Notes under the pieces: generated by a model
What the model saw: the letters and a program-made list of their open reading frames with translations, nothing else
Database searches by the model: none
What the model was told of the DNA's origin: nothing
Origin: Leeuwenhoekiella aestuarii
Lineage (GTDB): Bacteria; Bacteroidota; Bacteroidia; Flavobacteriales; Flavobacteriaceae
Assembly (NCBI RefSeq): GCF_004104055.1
Contig: NZ_QOVJ01000001.1
Span: 806,001 to 870,000, forward strand
Length of the DNA stretch: 64,000 nt
Direction of reading: 5' to 3'
Shown: positions 1 to 9,100 of the stretch, piece after piece
Layout of the letters: every line of letters begins with the position of its first letter
How positions within the stretch are numbered: the first letter of the stretch is position 1
Position numbers and translations under genes: made by a program

Positions 1-1867
1 TACTACCCTGCCCGCTGATTAACCCACGACCTGCAACTGTACTAATACCTTCAATACCTGGTATGTCTTTGATGTCATTATACAGTTCGGTAAGTACTTC
101 GTTAGTTTTATCTAAAGAAGAACCCGGTGCAAGTGACATGTCAATAAATAATACTCCACGATCTTCGTTAGGTACAAAACCGGTTCGTGTCGTACTTGAA
201 GCCCAAAATATTCCCACTCCTGCAAGTATGATCATCGCAAAAGTGATCCATTTGTTTTTGTATAAAAAACCTAAAGACTTTCCGTAGTGATTAATTGTGG
301 CATTAAAACCTCTGTTGAATCTGTCATAAAAACGCTGTAAAAAACTTTTCTTTTTATGCTCGTCGTCTTCATTATGAGGCTTTAAGAATAAAGCACACAA
401 TGCCGGACTCAAAGTCAATGCGTTAACTGCTGAAATTATAATTGCAACGATGAGTGTGATACCAAACTGTTCATAGAAAACCCCTGTAGGACCTTGCACA
501 AATGTTACCGGGATAAATACCGCAGCCATAACTAAGGTGATCGAGATTATCGCGCCAGATATTTCATGCATAGCATCTAGAGTAGCACCAGATGCAGTTT
601 TAGCTCCCTCATCTAACTTGGCATGAACTGCTTCAACCACTACAATTGCATCATCTACCACAATACCTATCGCCAATACAAGTGCAAATAGCGTAAGCAG
701 GTTTATAGAGTACCCAAACAAGTTTAAGAAGAAAAAAGTACCTATAATCGAAACCGGAACCGCGATCGCCGGGATTAATGTGGATCTAAAATCTTGCAAG
801 AAAATAAATACAACGATAAAAACCAGAATAAAGGCTTCTATAAGGGTGTGAACCACTTTTTCTATGGAAGCTTCCAGAAATTCATTAGTATTATACGGGA
901 CAAAGATCTCTACACCTTCTGGCAGATCTTTTCTTATCGTTTCCAGTTCACCCTGAATGGTTTCAATAATATCTTGCGCATTAGAACCTTTAGTTTGATA
1001 GATAGCAAAACTCACACTAGGGTATCCCTTAGTTTGTGAACTTGCCGCATAAGACTGCGCATCAAGCTGAATATCTGCAACATCTTTCAGTCTTAAAAAC
1101 TGTCCGTTTTCGAGAGCTTTGATGATGATATCTTCATATTGTCCTTCTTCTTTATAACGCCCACTGTATTTAATAGTGTAAGAAAAAGTTTCTCCGTTAT
1201 TCTGTCCCAAAGTTCCTGCAGCAGCTTCTAAACTTTGCTCGTTTAATGCCGCTGTAATATCTGCAGGTACTAGGTTATACGCTTTTAAACGGTCTGGTTT
1301 TAACCAGATACGCATTGCATAATCTTGTTGTGAGAATACGTTTGCATCACCCACACCATTTACTCGCTTAAATGCCGGAATGATATTAATATTCAGGTAA
1401 TTGTTTAAGAACGTCGCATCATAGTCTGGATTCTTAGAATACATAGACATAAACATCAATGCTCCCGTTTGCCTTTTTTGGGTTACCACACCAGACTGTG
1501 TAACTTCTTGTGGGAGTAATGGGCTCGCAAGAGCTACCCGGTTTTGTACGTTTACCGCATCAATATCAGGGTCTGTATCCTGATCAAAATATACCGTGAT
1601 CTCAGCAGTACCATTATTGGTTGCTGTAGAGGTGATATAGCTCATTCCTTCAACACCGTTAATCTGTTCCTCAATAGGAATGATCACACTTTCCAGAATG
1701 GTCTCAGCACTGGCACCGGTGTAATTTGCAGTTACCTGAACTGTTGGTGGTGCAATATCAGGATATTGCTCAACAGATAAGGTTGTAAGTCCAAGTACCC
1801 CAAGAATAACTATGATAATAGATATTACAGTAGAAAGTACCGGTCTTTCTATAAATGTTTTTAACAT
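1..1867 (-). CDS. RND efflux transporter, inner-membrane subunit (HAE1/AcrB family), C-terminus cut by window edge
   Basis: Proton-driven drug/solute exporter of the tripartite RND class. The start ATG is at 1867 and 622 codons are visible without a stop, so roughly the C-terminal 40% is outside the window. Residues 1-30 are the typical MLKTFIERPVLSTVISI membrane anchor. The porter domain follows, then TM segments from about residue 335. The TM4 signature GIVVDDAIVVVEA (about residue 400) carries the Asp-Asp pair used for proton relay in AcrB. The adaptor gene lies 15 bp upstream on the same strand and a GbsR/MarR-like regulator precedes it, so the three form one operon. An outer-membrane TolC partner, if encoded here, would lie to the left. 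Substrate cannot be read from sequence. Family assignment is secure. Confidence 0.95.
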   Translation of the reverse strand, partial: MLKTFIERPVLSTVISIIIVILGVLGLTTLSVEQYPDIAPPTVQVTANYTGASAETILESVIIPIEEQINGVEGMSYITSTATNNGTAEITVYFDQDTDPDIDAVNVQNRVALASPLLPQEVTQSGVVTQKRQTGALMFMSMYSKNPDYDATFLNNYLNINIIPAFKRVNGVGDANVFSQQDYAMRIWLKPDRLKAYNLVPADITAALNEQSLEAAAGTLGQNNGETFSYTIKYSGRYKEEGQYEDIIIKALENGQFLRLKDVADIQLDAQSYAASSQTKGYPSVSFAIYQTKGSNAQDIIETIQGELETIRKDLPEGVEIFVPYNTNEFLEASIEKVVHTLIEAFILVFIVVFIFLQDFRSTLIPAIAVPVSIIGTFFFLNLFGYSINLLTLFALVLAIGIVVDDAIVVVEAVHAKLDEGAKTASGATLDAMHEISGAIISITLVMAAVFIPVTFVQGPTGVFYEQFGITLIVAIIISAVNALTLSPALCALFLKPHNEDDEHKKKSFLQRFYDRFNRGFNATINHYGKSLGFLYKNKWITFAMIILAGVGIFWASSTTRTGFVPNEDRGVLFIDMSLAPGSSLDKTNEVLTELYNDIKDIPGIEGISTVAGRGLISGQGS

Positions 1868-1882
1868 GATTTGCTGCTTAGA

Positions 1883-3016
1883 TTATTGGAATAGTTGTTT
1901 AACAGGTTTTGCAATACTGTCAAAAGGAACTTCTCGAGGCTGTATGGTCATCCCGGCACGTACCTTATTGGCTCCTTTTGCAATGATTCTATCACCGGCT
2001 TGTAAACCAGAATCTACGATGTATAAGTTGCCTACAACAGCTTTTGTGGTGATCTCAGAAGTCACTGTTTTGTTCTCGCTGCTTACTTTGTAAGTAATGA
2101 TCTTTCCCTGTTGTTCAAAAGTTGAATTTTGAGGCACTACTGCAACATCACTATAAACAATAGGAATTTTAAGAGTACCACTATTACCATTTGTGATCAG
2201 CTGATTTGGGTTGTCAAAAATTGCTCTGAAACTTACCGTACCGGTAGTAGGATCTACCTGGCCGGTTACCGTTTGTATCTTTCCTTTTTGATCATATTCT
2301 TTTCCGTTTGCCAGTTCAAGAGTTACTTGGGGGAAGTTATCTACCTTTTCCTGAAGCGATGCTCCTTCAGTATTCTGAATAAAGTCAAGATATTCAGATT
2401 CGTTCATAGAGAAAAATGCATACACTTTTTCTATGTCTGAAACCGTTGTTAACGGGGTAGAATCACTAGGGCCTACAAGAGTTCCTTCTCGGTATGGTAT
2501 AGCACCTACATAACCATCTACAGGACTTCTTACAGTGCCGTAACCTATATTTGCTGCAATACTTTCATAAGCACTTTGTGCCTGTTGTAATTGAGCTTTT
2601 GCCGTCTCTAACTGTACATTACTAATGATTTTTTTCTCAACCAGGGGTCTTAGTTTATCAACTTCAACCTGAGCAGCATTTACATTAGCTTTTGCAGCGT
2701 TAGCATCTTGAGAAAGAGACTGAGTTTCTAGTTTGAAAAGAACCTGGCCTTTTCTTACTTTTTCCCCCTCATCTACCAGTACATTAGAAATGTACCCTTG
2801 TATTTTAGCACGTACGCCACTGTTTACAATACCCTCTATGCTTGCAGGATAAGAACTGTAACCCGTCACAGTTTGTTGTGGTATAGTAATTACCGGCAGC
2901 GTTTGAGGCTGTTGTTCCTGTCCTTTCTGAGCTTGTTTAGAATCACCGCAAGATGTTGTGGTTATAAAAACTCCTACCAAAGCAGGAATTAAATAAGTTA
3001 AAACTCTTTTTTTCAT
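1883..3016 (-). CDS. RND efflux periplasmic adaptor lipoprotein (membrane fusion protein)
   Basis: Links the inner-membrane RND pump to the outer-membrane channel. I chose the ATG at 3016 (MKKRVLTYLIPALVGVF), which gives a compact signal peptide ending in the lipobox TTSC. An alternative ATG at 3034 overlaps the upstream stop codon and adds six residues. The order is that of HlyD/AcrA-type adaptors: biotinyl-lipoyl half-motif (VRAKIQGYISNVLVDEGEKV), an Ala/Gln-rich alpha-helical hairpin (about 95-150), the second lipoyl half (GTVRSPVDGYVG), then beta-barrel and membrane-proximal domains. Length (377 aa) is normal. Regulator, adaptor and pump are co-directional with 10-15 bp gaps. Confidence 0.93.
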   Translation of the reverse strand: MKKRVLTYLIPALVGVFITTTSCGDSKQAQKGQEQQPQTLPVITIPQQTVTGYSSYPASIEGIVNSGVRAKIQGYISNVLVDEGEKVRKGQVLFKLETQSLSQDANAAKANVNAAQVEVDKLRPLVEKKIISNVQLETAKAQLQQAQSAYESIAANIGYGTVRSPVDGYVGAIPYREGTLVGPSDSTPLTTVSDIEKVYAFFSMNESEYLDFIQNTEGASLQEKVDNFPQVTLELANGKEYDQKGKIQTVTGQVDPTTGTVSFRAIFDNPNQLITNGNSGTLKIPIVYSDVAVVPQNSTFEQQGKIITYKVSSENKTVTSEITTKAVVGNLYIVDSGLQAGDRIIAKGANKVRAGMTIQPREVPFDSIAKPVKQLFQ

Positions 3017-3026
3017 TATTGAGGGT

Positions 3027-3542
3027 TTATTCATTGTTAGTTTTTGCTGAAAGTTTTTCTCGAATCTTTTTTAGTGATTCACTGGCTTGCTCCAGATATT
3101 GTAGGTATTCTAAATGAAATTCCAGATCAAAGTGCAAGTCTTCGTTTTCGGGGTTGTTGTGATTTATTTGCTCCTTATATTTCATTATAGCGACATGAAG
3201 TTGCTTTTCTTTTTCCCAAGTATCAAGGGTTTCACCCATGTGAATAAGGATGTGATTTGGATTCATCACAAAGTATTTTTTGCGATCCCCACAAACGGTA
3301 TAATAGGTTATGGTCTTCTGATGTTGAAGATTATTTAAATGAGTAGAAATGGTACTTTTACTGGCTTGCAAATTGGCTACAAACTCATCAAATGTGTACC
3401 CCTTTTTACCCGTTAAAATTAAGGTTGAGACAATGCGCGCTGCAAGAGGAGGAATATTGTCTTTCTTCTCAATATGCACTCCTAAGCGTTCAATTAATTG
3501 TTGCTTTTCGGCATTTAGCTCTTCCGACTCCATTTTTATCAT
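3027..3542 (-). CDS. GbsR/MarR-family transcriptional regulator of the efflux operon
   Basis: 171-aa protein with a winged-helix N-terminal half. Residues about 25-95 include the recognition stretch TFDEFVANLQASKSTISTHL and a wing ending in KKYFVMNP. A helical C-terminal half with coiled-coil character (EFHLEYLQYLEQASESLKKI) probably dimerises. This layout is that of GbsR-type MarR relatives, often found before RND pumps in Bacteroidota. It is first in the operon, and its promoter contains a perfect palindrome (3566-3587), so autorepression together with pump control is likely. That role is inferred from context. A second ATG three codons in is possible. Confidence 0.85.
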   Translation of the reverse strand: MIKMESEELNAEKQQLIERLGVHIEKKDNIPPLAARIVSTLILTGKKGYTFDEFVANLQASKSTISTHLNNLQHQKTITYYTVCGDRKKYFVMNPNHILIHMGETLDTWEKEKQLHVAIMKYKEQINHNNPENEDLHFDLEFHLEYLQYLEQASESLKKIREKLSAKTNNE

Positions 3543-3553
3543 ATTTGAAATCG

Positions 3554-3593
3554 CAAAATTACGAGTGGTTCGGTTTTTACCGAACCAACAAAA
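3554..3593 (-). promoter_or_regulatory. Promoter of the efflux operon, Bacteroidota type
   Basis: Read on the minus strand, TAATTTTG (3554-3561) matches the Bacteroidota -7 consensus TAnnTTTG. TTG/TTTG triplets at 3586-3593 could serve as the -33 element, with a spacer slightly longer than usual. The start codon of the regulator is 12 bp downstream of the -7 box. Confidence 0.6.
3566..3587. promoter_or_regulatory. Perfect 9-bp inverted repeat, probable operator
   Basis: TGGTTCGGT, a 4-nt T spacer, then ACCGAACCA form a perfect palindrome. It fills the space between the putative -33 and -7 boxes of the regulator-adaptor-pump operon. A dimeric winged-helix protein bound here would block RNA polymerase. 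The palindrome is seen directly; the binding protein (most likely the adjacent GbsR/MarR regulator) is inferred. Confidence 0.7.
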
Positions 3594-3662
3594 CTTAAAA
3601 CTGTGTTAAATGTAAGATATCGTTATCGTAGAACTGGTAAGGGCTAACAAGGAGAAGGTTTT

Positions 3663-6029
3663 TTAAGAAGCTTTATCTATAACTACCTGTTGTTCAATGC
3701 TATTTCCCTCACTGTCTGTAACAAGGAGTTTGTAAATTCCAGAAGAAAGCTCTAAAGAGAGTTCATGAAAGTTGGTCGTGGTGCTTATATATACTCCGTC
3801 AAGATACCAGTAAATTTTAGTATCGGGGTTTCGGTGTGCAACTCTTAAAACCACTTCTTGTTCGCCATCAAAATCTTTAGGTAATAGAATTGTTTCACCA
3901 CGTTTAGGATAAATAAATTCCATTAACTTTTCACTTTCGCGGAAACAACCCGGAGCAAACTCTGGTAGTGGTTTGTACTCAGGATGCAAAGGCGCATAAT
4001 AATATTCCCATACCGGCGGAAGACTAAACCAGGATTTTGAAAGCATTTTTCCTAGCGGATAGCATGAAGCTGTTACACGCTGATCACCTTCTTGATTAAG
4101 AAATACCTGCTGATGAAATTTACATGCTTCAGTACGTGTTCCTTTTTTTGGGATCCATTCTTGTATTGAAACTGGACAAAAAAGTCCTGCAAGATTTCCG
4201 CTTTGTGGACAAATTTCGGCCTCAACAAGTTCGTCATAGGGCATCTCAAACCAGTCTGAATCCGGAAGCACATCAAGCACTTCAAAAAGTATGGGCGCAG
4301 CAGCTTGAATCCCTGTAATACCCGGGCGACCTTCACCGTCTGCATTTCCTACCCAAACACCTATTGCATAGTCGCCGGTAACTCCTACTGCCCAAGCGTC
4401 TTTAAAGCCATAACTGGTTCCGGTTTTCCAGGCGAGGGGCTGCGCATCGCTAAAAAACTCCCAGTTTTCTGAACCTTCCGGCCGGTTTACCTCGCGCAAG
4501 GTTTTTAAGGTTTGATAAATGGCTCCTGCATCAAAAAGCTCTGGATTCTGATTTTTTGAAGTTACACGATTTGTTTCCTTTTTTAAATAAACCGGTTCAT
4601 CAAAAGCGTGATCAGGGTATTCACTAGAAGTACTGTTAAAGAAATTGAGCGTAGCAGCCATACCTGCATATGCATTGGTTAATTGCCACAAGTTGCTCTC
4701 TGCGCCACCTAAAATGAGGGATAAGCCGTAATAATCTGCAGATTTATCAATGCTTTTAAAGTTGAGTTGGTACAGATTATTATAAAAGCGTTTCAGTCCA
4801 TATTCACGTAAGAGGTTCACAGCCGGTACATTTAAGGATTGGGCCAAAGCTTCAGAAGCGGGGACCGCACCGTGATAACTTCTGTCAAAATTTTGCGGAT
4901 TATAACCATTAATACTAGTAGGAACATCGGCTACCAAGCTGTTAGGTAGCAACTCACCTGCACTTAATAGCGAAGCAAAAAGAAATGGTTTTAAAGTGCT
5001 TCCAGTACTGCGTTGCCGGGTTATAATATCTACATAATTGGCGTGTTGTGCGGTTGTAGGAGCATTGCCCACATAACTCAATACTTCACGAGAATTGACA
5101 TCCAGAATTAAAACAGCAAGGTTGTGTATTTGATTCTGATCCAATCGGTAATAAGCTTCAGAAGTAATATGATTAATACGCCTTTGTAAATTGAACTGAA
5201 TCGTGCTGTTGACATAGTTGCCAGATTGTTCCCGCGCCATGCGTTCGGTAAAATGGGGAGTATGATCCGGTAACTCTCTAGGTTTCCCGGGAAGATCTTC
5301 AGCAACAGCGAGCTCATAAGTCGTCTCATCTATATAATTCTCCTCTTTTAATTTTTGAAGTAAGCGATCTCTTTTTGCTTTAAAAATGCTTTCATTTTTC
5401 CCCGGAAATACAAGTGACGGTGCATTAGGCAAAACAGCTAAAGCTGCAGCTTGCCCCCAACTCAATTCACTGGAAGGAATTCCAAAATAACGCCAGCAGG
5501 CACTCTCCAGCCCAACTACATTACCGCCAAAGGGTGCATTAGAAGCATAAAAATTCAGTATTTCTGCTTTTGAGTAACCGGCTTCAACACGAGTAGCCAT
5601 AAAAGTTTCGATAATTTTCTCTAAATAGGTGCGCTTTTGGTTTTTGCGAGAAAGCCTCACCACTTGTTGTGTTAGCGTGCTTCCGCCATGGCGATTATTT
5701 GTTGTAAGGTTGCTCCATAAAGCTTTGGACATCGCTACGGGGTTAAACCCGGGATGACTATAGAAATACGCATCTTCAAACTCCAGAATACAGCTTTTAA
5801 AACGATACGGAACGCTATCAACTGCGGGAAATCGCCACTGGCCATCACTTGCAATGCGAGCCCCAAGAAGTTTACCTTCTTGGCTTACAACCACAGTAGC
5901 TGTGGGATCTTTAAAAAGTGGTTTATGCAAGCAAAGCAACCAAAATACAACCAATATCAAGAATCCGCTTACTATAAATTTATAGCGCTTTACAAAGTGG
6001 AATATGCGATAGCTGAGTTTAGTTTTCAA
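3663..6029 (-). CDS. pbpC: Penicillin-binding protein 1C (bifunctional glycosyltransferase/transpeptidase)
   Basis: Class A PBP of the 1C type, 788 aa. An N-terminal membrane anchor (about 15-35) is followed by a GT51 domain with EDAYFYSHPGF and GGSTLTQQVVRL. A transpeptidase domain has the SxxK box STLK and the KTGTS box. The C-terminal Ig-like domain (BiPBP_C, last ~90 residues) is typical of PBP1C. The start is a TTG at 6029; an in-frame TAA lies two codons upstream, so no longer reading is possible. The alpha-2-macroglobulin gene lies 86 bp upstream on the same strand. In enterobacteria pbpC and the A2M gene yfhM are also neighbours, a known functional pairing at the cell wall. Confidence 0.95.
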   Translation of the reverse strand: MKTKLSYRIFHFVKRYKFIVSGFLILVVFWLLCLHKPLFKDPTATVVVSQEGKLLGARIASDGQWRFPAVDSVPYRFKSCILEFEDAYFYSHPGFNPVAMSKALWSNLTTNNRHGGSTLTQQVVRLSRKNQKRTYLEKIIETFMATRVEAGYSKAEILNFYASNAPFGGNVVGLESACWRYFGIPSSELSWGQAAALAVLPNAPSLVFPGKNESIFKAKRDRLLQKLKEENYIDETTYELAVAEDLPGKPRELPDHTPHFTERMAREQSGNYVNSTIQFNLQRRINHITSEAYYRLDQNQIHNLAVLILDVNSREVLSYVGNAPTTAQHANYVDIITRQRSTGSTLKPFLFASLLSAGELLPNSLVADVPTSINGYNPQNFDRSYHGAVPASEALAQSLNVPAVNLLREYGLKRFYNNLYQLNFKSIDKSADYYGLSLILGGAESNLWQLTNAYAGMAATLNFFNSTSSEYPDHAFDEPVYLKKETNRVTSKNQNPELFDAGAIYQTLKTLREVNRPEGSENWEFFSDAQPLAWKTGTSYGFKDAWAVGVTGDYAIGVWVGNADGEGRPGITGIQAAAPILFEVLDVLPDSDWFEMPYDELVEAEICPQSGNLAGLFCPVSIQEWIPKKGTRTEACKFHQQVFLNQEGDQRVTASCYPLGKMLSKSWFSLPPVWEYYYAPLHPEYKPLPEFAPGCFRESEKLMEFIYPKRGETILLPKDFDGEQEVVLRVAHRNPDTKIYWYLDGVYISTTTNFHELSLELSSGIYKLLVTDSEGNSIEQQVVIDKAS

Positions 6030-6115
6030 AATTTACTCAATAATCCAGATTCAAATGCTTCAAGACGATCCCCGAAGTCAAAACTGGTTCTATTTAAAGC
6101 TTTCTGGGAATTAAC

Positions 6116-9100
6116 TTATTGCTGTACCTTGATCCATTTACCCTTTGTACGCGCAAAATAATCATGATCATACATCGCCTCAACCTGTGTGCCTGGTAAA
6201 TAATACGACCCTAGATACGATGCGTTGAGGTCCACTTTAAAGGTTCGGGTTGTTTTGGGTTTGAGGTCAAAGTAAAAATAAACGCGATCATCTCTAATAT
6301 CTTTATATCGCGCCTTCCCAGTTGTACCGCCTCCGAGACTGGTAAAGCTCGTATTTACAATTTCCCATCCACTCGGGAATATTTGAGATAAGGCTACATT
6401 ATCTACAGCATTTGAGGTTGGATTAGTAATCGTAATACGCGCTTTTATTGCTGTTGCTTGACGGAGTTGATCAACCGCTATCTTTTTGTTGTTTCCGTCT
6501 AAAAATTCAGTAGCAATCGTAAGATTATTTTGCTCGGTTAACTCTTCTCCTAAAGGCAATTTACCTTGCTGAATGATGCTCACATAAACAGTATTGTCAT
6601 TCGTATTTTTAAGTTCGATTGTATTCTTATTTTCAGAAACTTTTAAAGGCATTTTTATGAAGCCTTTTTCGGTTTTTAAAGAAGTGGTGTTAGCCGTAAC
6701 AGCAATTGCTTTTCCGCCATTGGCGATAAGCATTTTTGCCAGACTTAATAATGCATAAGATGTAGTTTGTGTACTGTACCAGCTTGATGCGGTAAGATCT
6801 TTTGCAATTGATTTAGCTAAGTCTTGCTGGCGTTTGTCTTCTAATAAAACCAGTGTTTCTAATGCCATTGCTTTGTTGCGTAATACAGAGCCGTAAGTAT
6901 ATTGTAACTCACGATCTGTATCAAAATTAAAATTAGCCATTGCAGCAAGGTCTATTGCTACTTGCTTTTTACCGGCAAGCGCATAAGCCGCTGCCAGTCG
7001 CCACCTAGAATCGTTATTAAGATATCCAGATTCGCGCAGGCGATTCATCGCTGCAAGTTCAGGCTGACCGGCCAGAGCCAGTGTGTATAAGCGGTAAGCT
7101 TGAGTGAGACTACTGTTGTATGAGGTCGCACCATTACGCCACTGTTTTGCCGCGTTTTTTTGATAAGTAAGCCAGTTAGATAAAAAGGTTAGCGGCGGCG
7201 TGTAGCCCTGTTTCTGAGCTTCGAGCATAAAGTGCCCCGCATATGATGTCGCCCATGCATCAGAATCACGTTCTCCCGGCCAGTAGCTTATACCGCCCGA
7301 TGGGTTTTGCAACATTCCCAGTCGTGCTATAGTTGCCTTAATATTCTCTTGTGCTTCTTTTTGCTGATTGTTATCCAGATCAAAAAGAGAATCTAAAAAC
7401 AATTGAGGGAAACCACTAGATGTGGTTTGTTCTGCGCATCCATATGGATAACTGATAAGGTATTGCAAGCGCTTTGTAAAATCAATTTGTGGTAAGGTAG
7501 ATAGTTCTAGTGTTGCAGAATTGCTTCCGGCAATACCAAAATTCTCATAATCAATGGTGAAAGATTCATTAGGGTCAAGGGTATAATAAGTTGCTTTTTG
7601 CGAAATTGGATTCGGATTTTCAACGTCAATTTCTACAGAATAAGACGCAGTCTCACCACCTCCTGAAGCAGTGATCTCAAACTTTTGTGGCACTTCAGCA
7701 GCAGTTACTTCAAATTCAAAATTTACAATTTGTTCGCCTGGCTGATTGAAGTTTATAGTTTTAGAACTTCCGTTTAGGGCTTTTAGTGAATTGCTTGTTT
7801 TTACTCGAACAGAAACTTGTTTCACTTTTTTATCCATCGCAAATACCGTTACCGGAAGCGTTAATTTTTCCTGAGGAGCTAATTTTCGCGGAAGCGATGC
7901 CAATACCATTAATGGTTTTTCTACAGCTGTGGTTTGGTCTACACTGCCGTATGCACCCGTTTCATTATTACCGGCCACAATCATAGTTCTTACTGAACCG
8001 ATATAATTAGGCATATGCAATTTATGAGTAGCGGTTTTACCTGCTTCTAAATGAAATGGTCCTAGAAACTTGACCACCGGTTTGAAGCGATCGGCTTTTC
8101 GGTTTTTTGCACCAGCGGCGATATCACCACCACCTATGGCATAGATATTATCTACACTGCCAGAATAGGCACCTATTACATAATCATAGATATCAAAAGT
8201 TTTGACACCCAGCGCCTGTGGTGCGTAAAAAGATTTATGAATTTCCGGAGTGTTGAAACGGGTCAGATCTAATAAGCCTTCATCTACAACAGCCACAGTA
8301 TAGGTCATTGCTTTTTGAGAAGCTTCACTAACTTTTATGGTAAAATCCTGTTCGGGTTTGAGTGCTTCAGGCATTTTGAGTTGTGGTTCTAACAGGGTCG
8401 AAGGATCTTCAACAAGCAACGGAATTACTCCGTATAATCGGATAGGTCTGTCGTTTAAGGTTTGGGCGTGGGGTTGCAATAAAGTGATATGCGCATAAAC
8501 ATTAGGCGCCATTTCCTTAGTAATAGGAATACGCACAGTTGTCTCTTTAGCTTTAGTTTTTACCCATTGTTTAGAAAGCACTTGGGTGCCGTTTTCAATA
8601 CTCAAGAGAGCATTGCCTGAGGCTTCAGATGGAAAAGTGATTGTTGCTTCATCACCAACTTTATAATGCTCTTTATCTGCTTTAAATATCAGCATTTTTG
8701 CACTCTCAGAACTTCCTGCCGGTGCATTGCCCCAGTTTCGGTAAAAATAAGTAGTGAGTCCGGTTGCGTGACCAGAGGCTTTGTCTATGATGCGCACGAG
8801 ATAACGACCACCTTCTTTCTCCGGAATATTTACAGTTGCCTGAGCTTTACCGTTATTATTGGTTTTTACTTCAAAATCCTGCACGGGCTTATAAACCGAA
8901 CTGTTCTCGTAACGCGATAAATTATCACCGCCACGGCTGTACCACCAGCGCCATTCAATTTTAAAGATCTCAACGTTGAGTGTTCTGTTTGCACTGGGTT
9001 TGCCTTCTGCATTTACGCTAACCAGATCAAAGGTCACATCCTCATCTGTATAATACGAGTCATATTCGTGAGCTTCTGGAGCCTTAATACCCGTAAAATA

